Origin: Desulfuromonadales bacterium
GTDB taxonomy: Bacteria > Desulfobacterota > Desulfuromonadia > Desulfuromonadales > Geopsychrobacteraceae
Direction: 5' to 3'
Length of the DNA stretch: 64,000 nt
NCBI GenBank assembly: GCA_019429255.1
Contig: JAHYIY010000009.1
Coordinates: 1 to 64,000 of the forward strand
Notes under the pieces: model-generated
What the model was told of the DNA's origin: nothing
Database searches by the model: none
Seen by the model: the letters and a program-made list of their open reading frames with translations, nothing else
Part shown: one piece after another, positions 48,350 to 57,950 of the stretch
Position numbering within the stretch: position 1 is the first letter of the stretch
Layout of the letters: the number at the start of each line of letters is the position of its first letter
Translations under genes and position numbers: made by a program

Positions 48350-50755
48350 TCAACGGAAAAGCCCATTCTGCCACTTTTGCAGGTGCCAACCGTCAGCACG
48401 TAACTGAGCACGCACCGTTCCATCACGATCGGTTCGATAAACCACGACATTCTGTTCATCCAGATGATCCAGAAGGGCCCGTGCCGGCAAGCGATAGATG
48501 TTCTGATAACCGACCGACACCAACCCCACCTCGGGACGCAGCAAACGTACCAGTTGCTCTGTTTCCGACTTGCCACTACCGTGATGGGGCAGCTTGAGCA
48601 ATGTTATCGGTGACCGAATTCCGGCACCGATCAAGTGTTGCACTCCTCGCGCTTCCAGATCACCTGCCAGCAATAAACCCTGTTCATCGGCGGTTTGATC
48701 ACCGTAGCGCAGAGCGAGGACAAGAGAAGCGTCATTCGCATTAGCGGCAGCAGCACTGCCATTGTATAGCGACAAATCGCCGGACCGCCAGTCGCCAAAA
48801 AGACTCCACCCCTGCTCTACCACCCGCACCGGAATATTACGACCGCGAGTCACAGCGACAATGGCCGGATGATAGTTGGCAAGAGGTTCGCCCAGCACCA
48901 ATTCAGCGACGGGGTAGTGGCTGAGGACATACACCAACCCCTTCCAGTGATCGGCATGGTTGTGAGTCAAAACAATCCGGTCAAAATGCCTGACACCCAG
49001 TTCTCCAAAGGCCGGTGCCAGCAAGCGTTGGCCAACATCAAAGCGATCACCATAGAGCCCGCCACCGTCAATCAGGATATTCTGCCCGTTGTTGTTCTGT
49101 AACAATAATGACTCCCCCTGCCCGACGCTGAACATGGTCAAGGTTACCGGCGCGCGCGACACGACAGGCAACTGCCACAGGAGCAACACCAGCAGAGCAC
49201 AACCGACAGTCATTTTAAACCATGACCGGCCCGCTAGCCGCGGCCACAGCAGCACCGGCAATACCAGCAAGGCAAGCGCAAGATACTGGCTACGCGACCA
49301 GTACAGGTACATGCCGGCCAGCACTGGAATATCAGTCAGCCATAAGGAGAAAAGATAGAGCTGCTCAAGAAAAAACCCGCAGCAACGAAACATCAGAGCA
49401 GCCGCTGGTGGCCACCAGGGGAACAAAAGCAGACCGATAAACCCGATCGGCAGGGCAACCAGGGTAACAAACGGCACGCAAATCAGGTTTGCCGGCAGGG
49501 CGGCCGGAGCGAGCAGATGAAAATTAAACAGTACGAGAGGCAAGGTAGCGAGTGTCGCCGCGCAACTGACCAGAAAAATCTGCAGCAGATAGCGCAATAC
49601 CCGGTAGGGCAATGCCGAGATGTGCCGATGCTGCCACAGTGGTCGCCACAGCAGAATGCCGGCCGCACCACTGAACGACAGTTGCCAGCCGGCCGACCAC
49701 AACAGCAGCGGATTACAGAGTAAAAAGATCAAGGCAACAGCGGCCAGCAGGTGCAGTGGATTAACCGGATAACGCAACAGCAATAGCATTGCCCCAGTGC
49801 CGGCCAGGACAAAGGCGCGCCGGGTTGACACGGCATCCCCGGTTAACAGTAGATATAAAAACAACAATGGCAATAGCACCAGCGGCAGCACCCGTTGTGG
49901 CGGCTGCCACAGGAGCAATCGTGTTGAGCGCCGATAGATCAACAGCAGTAACCGATAGCCAAACATCCCCAACAAACCAAGATGCAATCCGGAAATGGCA
50001 AACAGATGACTGATACCGGCACTGGCCAGGATATTGCGCGTCTCCTGTGATAATTGCCGCCCCTCACCCAACACCAGCGCGCGCACCAGTACCGCTCTTT
50101 TTTCCGGCACATGGGTCACAATAAAGGCGGCAATCTGGTTTCGCCACTGAACTATCTGCCGTTGCAGACCGCCCTTACCTGTAGCAAGCAACTCGATCTG
50201 ATCCATGTCCTTCACCCAGCTGGTCATTTCAATTTTCTGGCTGGCGACATAACGCGGCCAGTGAAATTCACCCGGGGTACCGAACAAGCGTGGCTGTCGT
50301 AGCCTGCCGTTGAAGCTGATGCGATCTTGCGGCAGCAGGTCATTAGCTCCCGCTTCGACACTTAAACGCAACCACAGGGGGCGCGCCAGATTCAGCATCA
50401 CCCCCTTATCCCATACCTCATCAACGAGCATATCAACCCGGCTACGACCCTCTGCCAATTGCCGTACATCGGTTATCACACCAACGGCCGTGGTTCGGCG
50501 GGACAACTGATCAATCCGCGTGACATCGTCAGCAAACTGTAACAAGGTGGGGTAACGAAGATTAAAAGACAGGGACAGAGCAAGGCAGAAAAAAAGCAGG
50601 GAGAATCGCGAGTAGCGGGGAAAACAGCGGCAACAAAGAGTCAGACAGAGACAGAGCAGGATAGCGATCCAGCCAGTTGTCGCCCCAACCGAAACAAAGC
50701 TGGCGGCGGCCAGACCAGCAATGGCCGCCGCCAACAAGCAAAATAATAACGGCAA
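48350..50755 (-). CDS. comEC: ComEC/Rec2 DNA uptake channel
   Basis: An 801-aa polytopic membrane protein. An N-terminal DUF4131-like region is followed by the Competence domain with multiple helices (GISHLFAISGLHLGLLG). A C-terminal metallo-beta-lactamase domain has THNHADHWKGL and LKLPHHGSGKSET. It is predicted to move single-stranded DNA across the inner membrane during natural transformation. The start is TTG (50755) with GGAGG upstream. The other competence genes are not in this window. Confidence 0.93.
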   Translation of the reverse strand: MPLLFCLLAAAIAGLAAASFVSVGATTGWIAILLCLCLTLCCRCFPRYSRFSLLFFCLALSLSFNLRYPTLLQFADDVTRIDQLSRRTTAVGVITDVRQLAEGRSRVDMLVDEVWDKGVMLNLARPLWLRLSVEAGANDLLPQDRISFNGRLRQPRLFGTPGEFHWPRYVASQKIEMTSWVKDMDQIELLATGKGGLQRQIVQWRNQIAAFIVTHVPEKRAVLVRALVLGEGRQLSQETRNILASAGISHLFAISGLHLGLLGMFGYRLLLLIYRRSTRLLLWQPPQRVLPLVLLPLLFLYLLLTGDAVSTRRAFVLAGTGAMLLLLRYPVNPLHLLAAVALIFLLCNPLLLWSAGWQLSFSGAAGILLWRPLWQHRHISALPYRVLRYLLQIFLVSCAATLATLPLVLFNFHLLAPAALPANLICVPFVTLVALPIGFIGLLLFPWWPPAAALMFRCCGFFLEQLYLFSLWLTDIPVLAGMYLYWSRSQYLALALLVLPVLLWPRLAGRSWFKMTVGCALLVLLLWQLPVVSRAPVTLTMFSVGQGESLLLQNNNGQNILIDGGGLYGDRFDVGQRLLAPAFGELGVRHFDRIVLTHNHADHWKGLVYVLSHYPVAELVLGEPLANYHPAIVAVTRGRNIPVRVVEQGWSLFGDWRSGDLSLYNGSAAAANANDASLVLALRYGDQTADEQGLLLAGDLEARGVQHLIGAGIRSPITLLKLPHHGSGKSETEQLVRLLRPEVGLVSVGYQNIYRLPARALLDHLDEQNVVVYRTDRDGTVRAQLRADGWHLQKWQNGLFR

Positions 50756-50824
50756 GTCCCCCTCCCCCCCGTTAGCTTTGCGCTAAACCCGACGGGCCTC
50801 CAGAAGGAAACCCCGGCCAAGCAA

Positions 50825-51817
50825 TTATGCTGATGTCTTCGCTGTACGCCCCTTTTGTGCAGGAGCGTCTATTCCCCCTTCGTGGCTACGCAGCGTTTTC
50901 TCTGCCAGAGCGACATCTTCCTTGCAACCGATGAAGACCGGTGCGCGCTCGTGGATATGGCTCGGCACCAGATCAAGGATCGGTTGGTGGCCGTCGGAAG
51001 CCGCTCCGCCGGCCTGCTCAATCAGATACGCCATCGGACTGAGTTCGAACAGCAGGCGCAGCTTGCCGCGCGGCAGGTCCTTAAGATGGGGGTAGAGAAA
51101 AATGCCCTCCCCTTTGAGCAGAACCTGATTGATATCCGGCACAAAACCGCCACTGTAGCGCAACTTTACACCACGCTTCTCCAGGGCGGAAACATAAGCC
51201 TCGACCCCTGGGGTGTACTGATTACGCAAACCACCGGGAGAATAGAGCTTGCCTTCAGGCTTTAAGGTGATGTTCTCGCGCAACAGGGTGTACTCCATCA
51301 GACTGTTCATTCCGAATTCATAGACGCCATCACCAACGCTGTAAACCAGGGTCGTGCGCGGACCATAGAGGATATACATTGCTGCCACCTGTTCGCGACC
51401 GGGGCGCATTAGATCGTAGCCGGGAAAAATGGCAACAATGGTCCCTACCGCCAGGTTGACGTCAACCAACGAAGAACCATCCAGCGGGTCAAAGGCAACC
51501 GAATATTTACCCTCCCAGTCCGGGGAAACGGGGATGATCTGATCCATTTCCTCCGACATCATGTTAGCGACTACCCCGGAATGATCAAGACGTTTGCGCA
51601 GGATCCGATCCGCCAGAACGTCCAGAGCCAGCTGCTTCTCACCATAGAGATTGGAAGTACCGGCAACACCAAGATCACCGGTTCGAATGGAATGGATAAT
51701 GTATTTGGATGCTTCGGCAATCTCACAAATAAGATGGATCAGGTTCTCCTCAACACCAGTTTCGCGCAAATGGCGGCGCAGATCGATCTGAAACTTGGTT
51801 TTTCCCGGTTCACTCAT
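50825..51817 (-). CDS. fbp: Fructose-1,6-bisphosphatase class I
   Basis: A 330-aa gluconeogenic enzyme. The metal/phosphate site is FDPLDGSSLVDVNLAVGTI, and YSGGFVPDINQVLLKG and ARAALIEQAGG-like segments follow. ATG at 51817 is preceded by AGGGAG and gives normal family length; the open frame extends to 51850. It suits an organism that builds sugars from acetate and other small acids. Confidence 0.95.
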   Translation of the reverse strand: MSEPGKTKFQIDLRRHLRETGVEENLIHLICEIAEASKYIIHSIRTGDLGVAGTSNLYGEKQLALDVLADRILRKRLDHSGVVANMMSEEMDQIIPVSPDWEGKYSVAFDPLDGSSLVDVNLAVGTIVAIFPGYDLMRPGREQVAAMYILYGPRTTLVYSVGDGVYEFGMNSLMEYTLLRENITLKPEGKLYSPGGLRNQYTPGVEAYVSALEKRGVKLRYSGGFVPDINQVLLKGEGIFLYPHLKDLPRGKLRLLFELSPMAYLIEQAGGAASDGHQPILDLVPSHIHERAPVFIGCKEDVALAEKTLRSHEGGIDAPAQKGRTAKTSA

Positions 51818-51958
51818 GAGATATGCTCCCTTTATCCTTGATGGTATCAATCGACGTGAAAAGTCAGCTTTAAGATCTCGGCTCGAACTGTCACTTTAGC
51901 CCACTACAAGATTTCCAGCAACCGTTGACTGACGTTAATAACACAAAAACGCCAGCCA

Positions 51959-52867
51959 TCACTCCGACGTGACCGTTATTGCCGCAGCCTGTTCCTCATC
52001 GAGTAGGCGGCAGACCGTCAACCCCTCCTCGAGGGTCGGATACAGCAGCTCGATGCCAAGCTTTCCCAGCATCTTGCGATTGGTCATACGCCGCGATTCT
52101 TGCAGAAACGACAACGTCAGGGGATTCATGATCTGTTGCGCTTCGTCCCAGCTTAACTGCTGTGGTCGCGGAAGATTATACAGATCAGCGACCGCAGTAA
52201 AATATTCACTCATACTACTGTGCTGACCATCGCAGACATTAAAAATGTCCCCCGCCTCGCCACGCTCCATAGCGACCAGGCAGATACGCACCAGATCGAG
52301 GCTGTGAATGCGATTGGTAACCGGTGAGTCCTCCGGGCGCAACACCTGATGCCCTTTATGCAGTTGTGCCAATGGCAGGCGACCAGGACCATAGATGCCG
52401 GTCACGCGCAGAATGATCAGGTCAAAACCCAACTCTCCGGCTTTGTCACGCAACTGGTTTTCGGCACTGACGCGGCGTTTGGCGCGGCTGGTCTGCGGGT
52501 TGACCGGCGTTTCCTCGGTGACCAGCTCAGCGCCGCAGTCACCATAAACGCCACTGGTACTCACATAGACAATCCGCTGCGGGCAGTTATCGGAACTCAG
52601 CATGCGACAGAAGTTTGCCATGCGCGCATCGCTGGTTCCGCCTCCTTGCGGTGGCATAAAATAAAAGACCCGGTGGCAATGGACTGCCAGGACCGGCAGG
52701 TCCTCCCGATAATCGAAATTGGCAACGACCGGCACAACTCCTGTTTCTGCGAGTTGAGCTACCCCATCGGCCTTATGGGCCGTCGCCTGCACCCTGTGTC
52801 CCTGACCAAGCAACTCTCCGGCAACCCGTTTACCGATATCACCACACCCAATAATTGTATAATCCAT
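51959..52867 (-). CDS. SDR-type NAD(P)-dependent epimerase/dehydratase
   Basis: A 302-aa Rossmann-fold protein of the YeeZ-like SDR group. It begins YTIIGCGDIGKRVAGELL, a cofactor-binding GxGxxG variant. VYVSTSGVYGDCG is present, but the usual YxxxK is replaced (SRAKRRVSAE), so classical SDR catalysis is doubtful. It is 20 bases downstream of pepN on the same strand. The substrate is unknown. Confidence 0.8.
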   Translation of the reverse strand: MDYTIIGCGDIGKRVAGELLGQGHRVQATAHKADGVAQLAETGVVPVVANFDYREDLPVLAVHCHRVFYFMPPQGGGTSDARMANFCRMLSSDNCPQRIVYVSTSGVYGDCGAELVTEETPVNPQTSRAKRRVSAENQLRDKAGELGFDLIILRVTGIYGPGRLPLAQLHKGHQVLRPEDSPVTNRIHSLDLVRICLVAMERGEAGDIFNVCDGQHSSMSEYFTAVADLYNLPRPQQLSWDEAQQIMNPLTLSFLQESRRMTNRKMLGKLGIELLYPTLEEGLTVCRLLDEEQAAAITVTSE

Positions 52868-52887
52868 CAGCTTTCATTACTCCCGTC

Positions 52888-55530
52888 TCAGGCCAGACTT
52901 TTATTGACGATTTCGTATAAATCACGTGACAGGTTTCCCTGCTGCAAAGCCACCAACTCTTCGCGCAGCAGCGCACGCCGCTTCGGCTCCAGGCGTTGCC
53001 AACGCGTCAGGGGGGTTGCCATACGCGCCGCCACCTGTGGATTACGCTTGTCCAGACGCCTGATCTGCTCGGTGAGCAAGCGGTAACCAGTGCCGTCGCT
53101 GCGGTGAAAAACCGCCAGATTCTGGGCAAAGGCACCAAGCAGTGCACGCACACGATTAGGGTTGTTCAGGGTAAAATCGGGGTGCAGCAGCAAACGCTCT
53201 ATGTCAAAAAAAGTGTTTTCGTGACGCCTCGACGCCAGAACAGAAAACCACTTATCGAGCAACAATGGATAGTGTTTCCACTGCCGATAGAAGTCCTCCT
53301 TGACCTGATCACGCAGCGGATTATCGTTATCTACCAGGGCAGTAAAGGCTGCCAGCCGATCGGTCATGTTATCGGCCTGCTGATATTGCCGCAAACAACG
53401 ATCAAGTTGCGCCTGCTGTGGCTCCAGCATCAGCAGCGCCAGACAGCCATGGGCAAGACGGCGGCGACCAACCGCAACCGGACTAAGGGAATAGTCTCCC
53501 GTGCTGGTATAGCTGGCATAACGCCGTGCCAGTTGGTCACGATGGGCAGCCAGTAACTGGCGGAGGGCCTGTTCACGCACCACCCTGATCAACTGCGGAT
53601 CAACCTCTGTCAACTGATCCGCCAGATACTGTTCACTGGGCAATTGCAGCATGCGCGCCAGCAGGCTTTCATCAGCCGTGTTATCCGCCAAAGCAACGCC
53701 CCAGGCATCAACAAACACCTTGCTCAGCCCGCTAGACACCTCGGTTTGTTGTTTCTGACGGTAGAGCTGCAGCAGTTCGGTAACGGCCAGCTGCTGACCG
53801 GCTTCCCAGCGATTGAAGGAATCGCGGTCATACGCCATGCGAAAAGCCAGATCTTCTGCCCGATCTTGCATTTTCAATCGTACCGGCGCGGAAAAGCCTC
53901 GCAGCACCGACAGTACCGGTTGTTCCTGAACGCCAACAAAAGTGAATTGCTCGCGCGCCTGTTTCAGCACGAGAACTCGACTACCGGCAGCGGGGGATTC
54001 ATCCGTGACCAACTGCAGCGGCAGATCCGTGCCGGTGCTGCCGAGCAAGCCGACAACCAGCGGCAGATGAAACGGCTCCTTTTCGGGCTGCCCGGGGGTC
54101 GGCGGACAGTTTTGCTGACAGTCGAGGGTGAAGGTTTGAGCGTCAGGGTCATAGCGGCCGGCAATCTGCACTTCAGGGGTGCCGGCCTGGGTATACCAGC
54201 GCCGGAACTGGGTCAGGTCAACCTGACCGGCTTCCTCCAGGGCCGCGACAAAATCTTCACAGGTCGCCGCCTGCCCGTCATGGCGGGCCAGATACAGGCG
54301 TACACCTTCGATGAACTTTTCGCGCCCGAGCAAAGTCTCGATCATACGGATGACTTCAGCGCCCTTGTTGTAGATGGTTGTGGTGTAGAAGTTGTTGATC
54401 TCAACGTAAGACTCCGGCCGCACCGGATGGGCCATCGGTCCGGCGTCTTCGGGGAACTGAAACTGGCGCAGCAAGGCGACATCATCGATTCGCTTGACTG
54501 CGGCAGACTGCATATCAGCAGAAAACTGCTGATCACGCAGCACCGTCAACCCCTCCTTTAAGCTCAGCTGGAACCAGTCACGGCAGGTGACCCGGTTACC
54601 GGTCCAGTTGTGGAAATATTCATGGGCGATAACCGCTTCAATTCCCAGATAATCGCTATCGGTTGCTATTTCCGGTCGGGCAAGCACGTATTTTGAGTTA
54701 AATACATTAAGCCCCTTGTTCTCCATCGCGCCCATATTGAAATCATCGACGGCAACGATCATGTAGCGATCGAGATCGTACTCGAGCCCATAGACATCCT
54801 CTTCCCACTTCATCGATTTTTTCAGCGACTCCATAGCAAAGTCACAGTCGTTGCGGTTACGCTCCTCCACATAAATCTGCAACAGCACCTGCCGCCCGGA
54901 CAGGGTGGTGTAATAATCTTCGAGACAAACCAGATTACCGGCCACCAGGGCGAACAGATAGCTCGGCTTGGGAAACGGGTCTTCCCAACGTGCAAAGTGG
55001 CGACCGTTATCCAGCACCCCCTGGTCCAACAGATTGCCGTTACTCAGCAACACCGGACAGTCGGTCCGCTCCCCTTCGATCCGTACCCGGAAAGGTGCCA
55101 GGACATCGGGGCGATCGGGATAATAAGTGATCTTGCGAAAACCTTCGGCCTCACACTGGGTACAGAAAATATCGTTGGATTGATAAAGTCCCTCCAGCGC
55201 CGTGTTGTTGAGCGGATCAATACGGGTGACAACTTCCAGAACGAACCGTGCAGGCGGGGCAACAATCGTCAGACTGACGTCATCACACCGATAGTCGACC
55301 GGGGACAGGGGAATACCATCCACCTTGACTCCCAGCAAGTGCAGATTTTCGCCGTCCAGCACCAGCGGTTCGATGACCCCGTTGCGATCAGGGTTCAGTT
55401 GCAGTTTAAGGATCGAGGTGACCTGGGTCGCTGTCGGGTTCAGATAAAAATCGAGGTCAACCTGCTCAACCAGATAGGCTGGAGAACGATAATCCTGCAG
55501 ATAGTTAGTTAGCGGCGATTGCGTTGACAT
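52888..55530 (-). CDS. pepN: Aminopeptidase N (M1 family)
   Basis: An 880-aa zinc aminopeptidase of E. coli PepN type. It has the exopeptidase motif GAMENKGLN and the zinc motif VIAHEYFHNWTGNRVTC, with the distal glutamate in LKEGLTVLRD. The ARM-like C-terminal domain is complete. It removes N-terminal residues from peptides in the cytoplasm. Confidence 0.95.
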   Translation of the reverse strand: MSTQSPLTNYLQDYRSPAYLVEQVDLDFYLNPTATQVTSILKLQLNPDRNGVIEPLVLDGENLHLLGVKVDGIPLSPVDYRCDDVSLTIVAPPARFVLEVVTRIDPLNNTALEGLYQSNDIFCTQCEAEGFRKITYYPDRPDVLAPFRVRIEGERTDCPVLLSNGNLLDQGVLDNGRHFARWEDPFPKPSYLFALVAGNLVCLEDYYTTLSGRQVLLQIYVEERNRNDCDFAMESLKKSMKWEEDVYGLEYDLDRYMIVAVDDFNMGAMENKGLNVFNSKYVLARPEIATDSDYLGIEAVIAHEYFHNWTGNRVTCRDWFQLSLKEGLTVLRDQQFSADMQSAAVKRIDDVALLRQFQFPEDAGPMAHPVRPESYVEINNFYTTTIYNKGAEVIRMIETLLGREKFIEGVRLYLARHDGQAATCEDFVAALEEAGQVDLTQFRRWYTQAGTPEVQIAGRYDPDAQTFTLDCQQNCPPTPGQPEKEPFHLPLVVGLLGSTGTDLPLQLVTDESPAAGSRVLVLKQAREQFTFVGVQEQPVLSVLRGFSAPVRLKMQDRAEDLAFRMAYDRDSFNRWEAGQQLAVTELLQLYRQKQQTEVSSGLSKVFVDAWGVALADNTADESLLARMLQLPSEQYLADQLTEVDPQLIRVVREQALRQLLAAHRDQLARRYASYTSTGDYSLSPVAVGRRRLAHGCLALLMLEPQQAQLDRCLRQYQQADNMTDRLAAFTALVDNDNPLRDQVKEDFYRQWKHYPLLLDKWFSVLASRRHENTFFDIERLLLHPDFTLNNPNRVRALLGAFAQNLAVFHRSDGTGYRLLTEQIRRLDKRNPQVAARMATPLTRWQRLEPKRRALLREELVALQQGNLSRDLYEIVNKSLA

Positions 55531-55579
55531 AAAACTCCAAAGTTAAAATGCACGTTGTAAAGATGATGGAACAATCAAG

Positions 55580-56101
55580 TTAATCGATATAGTCGCAATA
55601 CAGCAGACTCGGTTGAATTCCCCGGTTATCCTGATATTTACCGCTGCTGTAGGGATCACTTTCCCCCTGCAGGGCGTGGTAATATATCTGGCATATCTCT
55701 ACTCCGGCATAAATTCGGATTGGCTGCACGCTGAACATTTCCAGGGTCCAGAAGCCGCGAAAGCCAACATCCCCAAACCCTGCCGTCACGTGAACGAACA
55801 ACCCCAGGCGCCCCACTGATGAGCGCCCCTCCAGCATCGGCACCAGATTGAGGGTCTCAGTATATTCCACTGTCCGACCAAGATACAGCCGGTTCGGCTC
55901 CAGCACAAAACCTTCCGGCGGAATGGTGAGGGTGGTCCAGGGATTGTTCTTTTTCATATCGAGCTGCTTCTCCGTGTAAATCAGCAACTCGTCATGCAAT
56001 GCCAGATTATAACTGTTGGGGTTAAGACGCGATTTATCGTAGGGTTGGATAACAATATCCTGACCCATGCGAGCGTCGATTTCCCGGCCGGAGAGTATCA
56101 T
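55580..56101 (-). CDS. dcd: dCTP deaminase
   Basis: A 173-aa dUTPase-fold enzyme. The motif EGRSSVGRLGLFVHVTAG contains the catalytic glutamate and phosphate-binding residues, and GFRGFWTLEM follows. It makes dUTP from dCTP for thymidylate synthesis. The GRSSVGRLGL core does not by itself tell whether it is the bifunctional dCTP deaminase/dUTPase form. Confidence 0.93.
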   Translation of the reverse strand: MILSGREIDARMGQDIVIQPYDKSRLNPNSYNLALHDELLIYTEKQLDMKKNNPWTTLTIPPEGFVLEPNRLYLGRTVEYTETLNLVPMLEGRSSVGRLGLFVHVTAGFGDVGFRGFWTLEMFSVQPIRIYAGVEICQIYYHALQGESDPYSSGKYQDNRGIQPSLLYCDYID

Positions 56102-56144
56102 CTGTCTATTCCTTTCTTTTGATCCTCTTTAGCGAAAAACGCTA

Positions 56145-56299
56145 GTAACTATTCAGCACTATCCTTGTGCAGGATCGGGGCTCCGGTGGCAGGGGTGTTT
56201 GTCGCCATGGACGGCGACAACAAGCGGTCATGGATGACCCAACGGGAAACAATCGCGTCCCTTGACATAGGATCCGAAGATCCGGTGCTGAACAGTTAC
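56145..56299 (-). mobile_element. R1 element copy C, intact with 8-bp target duplication
   Basis: Inverted repeats are GTAACTATTCAGCAC (56145-56159) and GTGCTGAACAGTTAC (56285-56299). A perfect 8-bp duplication, AAACGCTA, flanks it (56137-56144 and 56300-56307). In opposite orientation it is nearly identical to copy A over 155 bases, including the GGATC-TTCG-GATCC hairpin. A 66-aa frame over it is not a gene. It fills most of the 323-base gap between dcd and the DUF2007 gene. Confidence 0.92.
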
Positions 56300-56424
56300 A
56301 AACGCTAAAAGAACAGCCTGTGTCGATCTTTAGACCAGACAACCCTGTTCACCGCCTCAGCGATATGTTATCTAGCGGACAGAAACTTGCCGGTTGATTT
56401 CCAGGGCTGCCGGATGGAGAATAT

Positions 56425-56745
56425 CTATCCTTCAGCGCGAATAGTGCCACAGCGCCAGCAGGCGCCGAAGTGCCCTTCGAGGGCCTCCCGACATTGCGGA
56501 CAGGTCCATGACGGTGCAACGGCGTCTTTTTTAAACCAGGCGTCAACAAACATTTTCGCCCGGGGCCAGGCTTCATTATCTATAACCCAGAGTTCCGGAC
56601 AACACTCAACAAAAGGAATCTCACCGACGGCGGCGGTCAACTGAACATTGCGCAAAACGCAGTTTATCCCCTCGCGAGCGAGAATATCCCGCAGCAGCTC
56701 GGCCTGGTATCCTTCATAAAAGTTGAAGACATGAAGTTTTTTCAT
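56425..56745 (-). CDS. DUF2007 protein with C-terminal zinc ribbon
   Basis: A 106-aa protein. The N-terminal DUF2007-like domain (MKKLHVFNFYEGYQAELLRDILAREGINC) is a small ferredoxin-like fold related to PII-type signalling proteins. The C-terminal zinc ribbon has CPQC and CWRC. ATG at 56745 has only a weak ribosome site. It is convergent with dcd across an R1 element. Function unknown. Confidence 0.78.
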   Translation of the reverse strand: MKKLHVFNFYEGYQAELLRDILAREGINCVLRNVQLTAAVGEIPFVECCPELWVIDNEAWPRAKMFVDAWFKKDAVAPSWTCPQCREALEGHFGACWRCGTIRAEG

Positions 56746-56837
56746 AGGCCGTAAGTATAACCACACCGGCACGCATAAAGAAACAGGCCTGACACAATTG
56801 AGGCCAACAACAATGGCACTGATCAACGGAGGCGACG

Positions 56838-57923
56838 ATGATCGACCTGTCCACTAACTATATGGGGCTCTCCCTGAAAAATCCACTGGTTGTCGCCAGT
56901 TGCTGTCTTACCGGCACCCTCGACGGGGTGCGTCAATGTGCCGAGGCCGGTGCCGGTGCCGTGGTTTTGCGCTCCCTGTTCGAGGAGCAGATCAAGGGAG
57001 AAATTTCGTCCTTAAGCCTTCACGCTGAAGAATACTCAGGCTACGGCGAAGCCTTCCAGTATTTGCAGAGTTACGGGACTGCATTCGGCCCCTCGCAGTA
57101 CCTCAAGCTGGTCAGGGAAGCCAAAAAGGCGGTGACCATCCCCATTATTGCCAGCCTCAATTGCGTCAGTGCTGATTCGTGGGCCGGCTACGCCCATCAG
57201 CTCCAGGAAGCCGGAGCCGATGCCATCGAACTCAATATCAGCATTCTGCCAACCGATTCGTCACCTCCCTGTGATCACATTGTCGCTGATTATCTAGGCA
57301 TTCTGCGTGAAGTCAAACACCAGGCAAACATTCCAGTGGCGCTGAAAATCGGTCCTTACTTCACCTCTTTTGCCCATGTTGCCAAACGCCTGACCAGCAA
57401 CCAGGCCGAAGCACCGGCCTACAGCGTTGGCTGGATGGGGAAGGATCGTCAACCCGGCAAGGTTATCCATAGAGGAGCCGATGCCCTGGTTCTTTTCAAT
57501 CGCTTTTACCGTTTTGATATCGATATTGACAAGCAACAACTGACCCACGGTTCGCCCTACAGTTCCCCCCATGATATGGCCGATACATTGCGCTGGATTT
57601 CCCTGCTCTACGGCACCGTCAACTGTGATTTTGGTGCCACGACAGGTATCCACGATAGCGCCGGGGTCATCAAAGCGCTGCTCGCCGGCGCCAGCGTCAC
57701 GCAGCTCTGCTCGACCCTTTACCTGCACGGGTTAGGTCAGCTGGGCGTAATCGAAAAAGAGCTACGGCAGTGGATGGAAAACAATGGCTATAGGTCGCTA
57801 GCAGGATTTCGCGGACAGCTGAGCCGCCATACCAGCCACACCCCCAAAGATTATGAACGGCTGCAATACATGAAGATGTTTATTGAACGGGATGGCCAAT
57901 CGGCCGACCTGCGCAGCGAATAA
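56838..57923 (+). CDS. Dihydroorotate dehydrogenase-like protein with an unusual insertion
   Basis: A 361-aa FMN-binding TIM-barrel protein of the dihydroorotate dehydrogenase-like family. Visible blocks are LKNPLVVASCCLTGTLDGV, ASLNCVSADSW and ALVLFNRFY. It lacks the features of a pyrimidine-pathway PyrD and no pyr genes are nearby, so pyrimidine synthesis is not assured. Residues about 187-212 look like an extra segment of about 24 residues between AKRL and GADALVLFNRF, compared with relatives as I remember them. ilvA follows 27 bases downstream. Confidence 0.82.
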   Translation: MIDLSTNYMGLSLKNPLVVASCCLTGTLDGVRQCAEAGAGAVVLRSLFEEQIKGEISSLSLHAEEYSGYGEAFQYLQSYGTAFGPSQYLKLVREAKKAVTIPIIASLNCVSADSWAGYAHQLQEAGADAIELNISILPTDSSPPCDHIVADYLGILREVKHQANIPVALKIGPYFTSFAHVAKRLTSNQAEAPAYSVGWMGKDRQPGKVIHRGADALVLFNRFYRFDIDIDKQQLTHGSPYSSPHDMADTLRWISLLYGTVNCDFGATTGIHDSAGVIKALLAGASVTQLCSTLYLHGLGQLGVIEKELRQWMENNGYRSLAGFRGQLSRHTSHTPKDYERLQYMKMFIERDGQSADLRSE

Positions 57924-57950
57924 CACCATAGCTAAAAGGAAGCAACCACC

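Noticed and set aside
53644-54561. A 305-aa plus-strand frame inside pepN
   Set aside because: Antisense to a well-conserved aminopeptidase with GAMEN and HExxH motifs. No domain or ribosome site.
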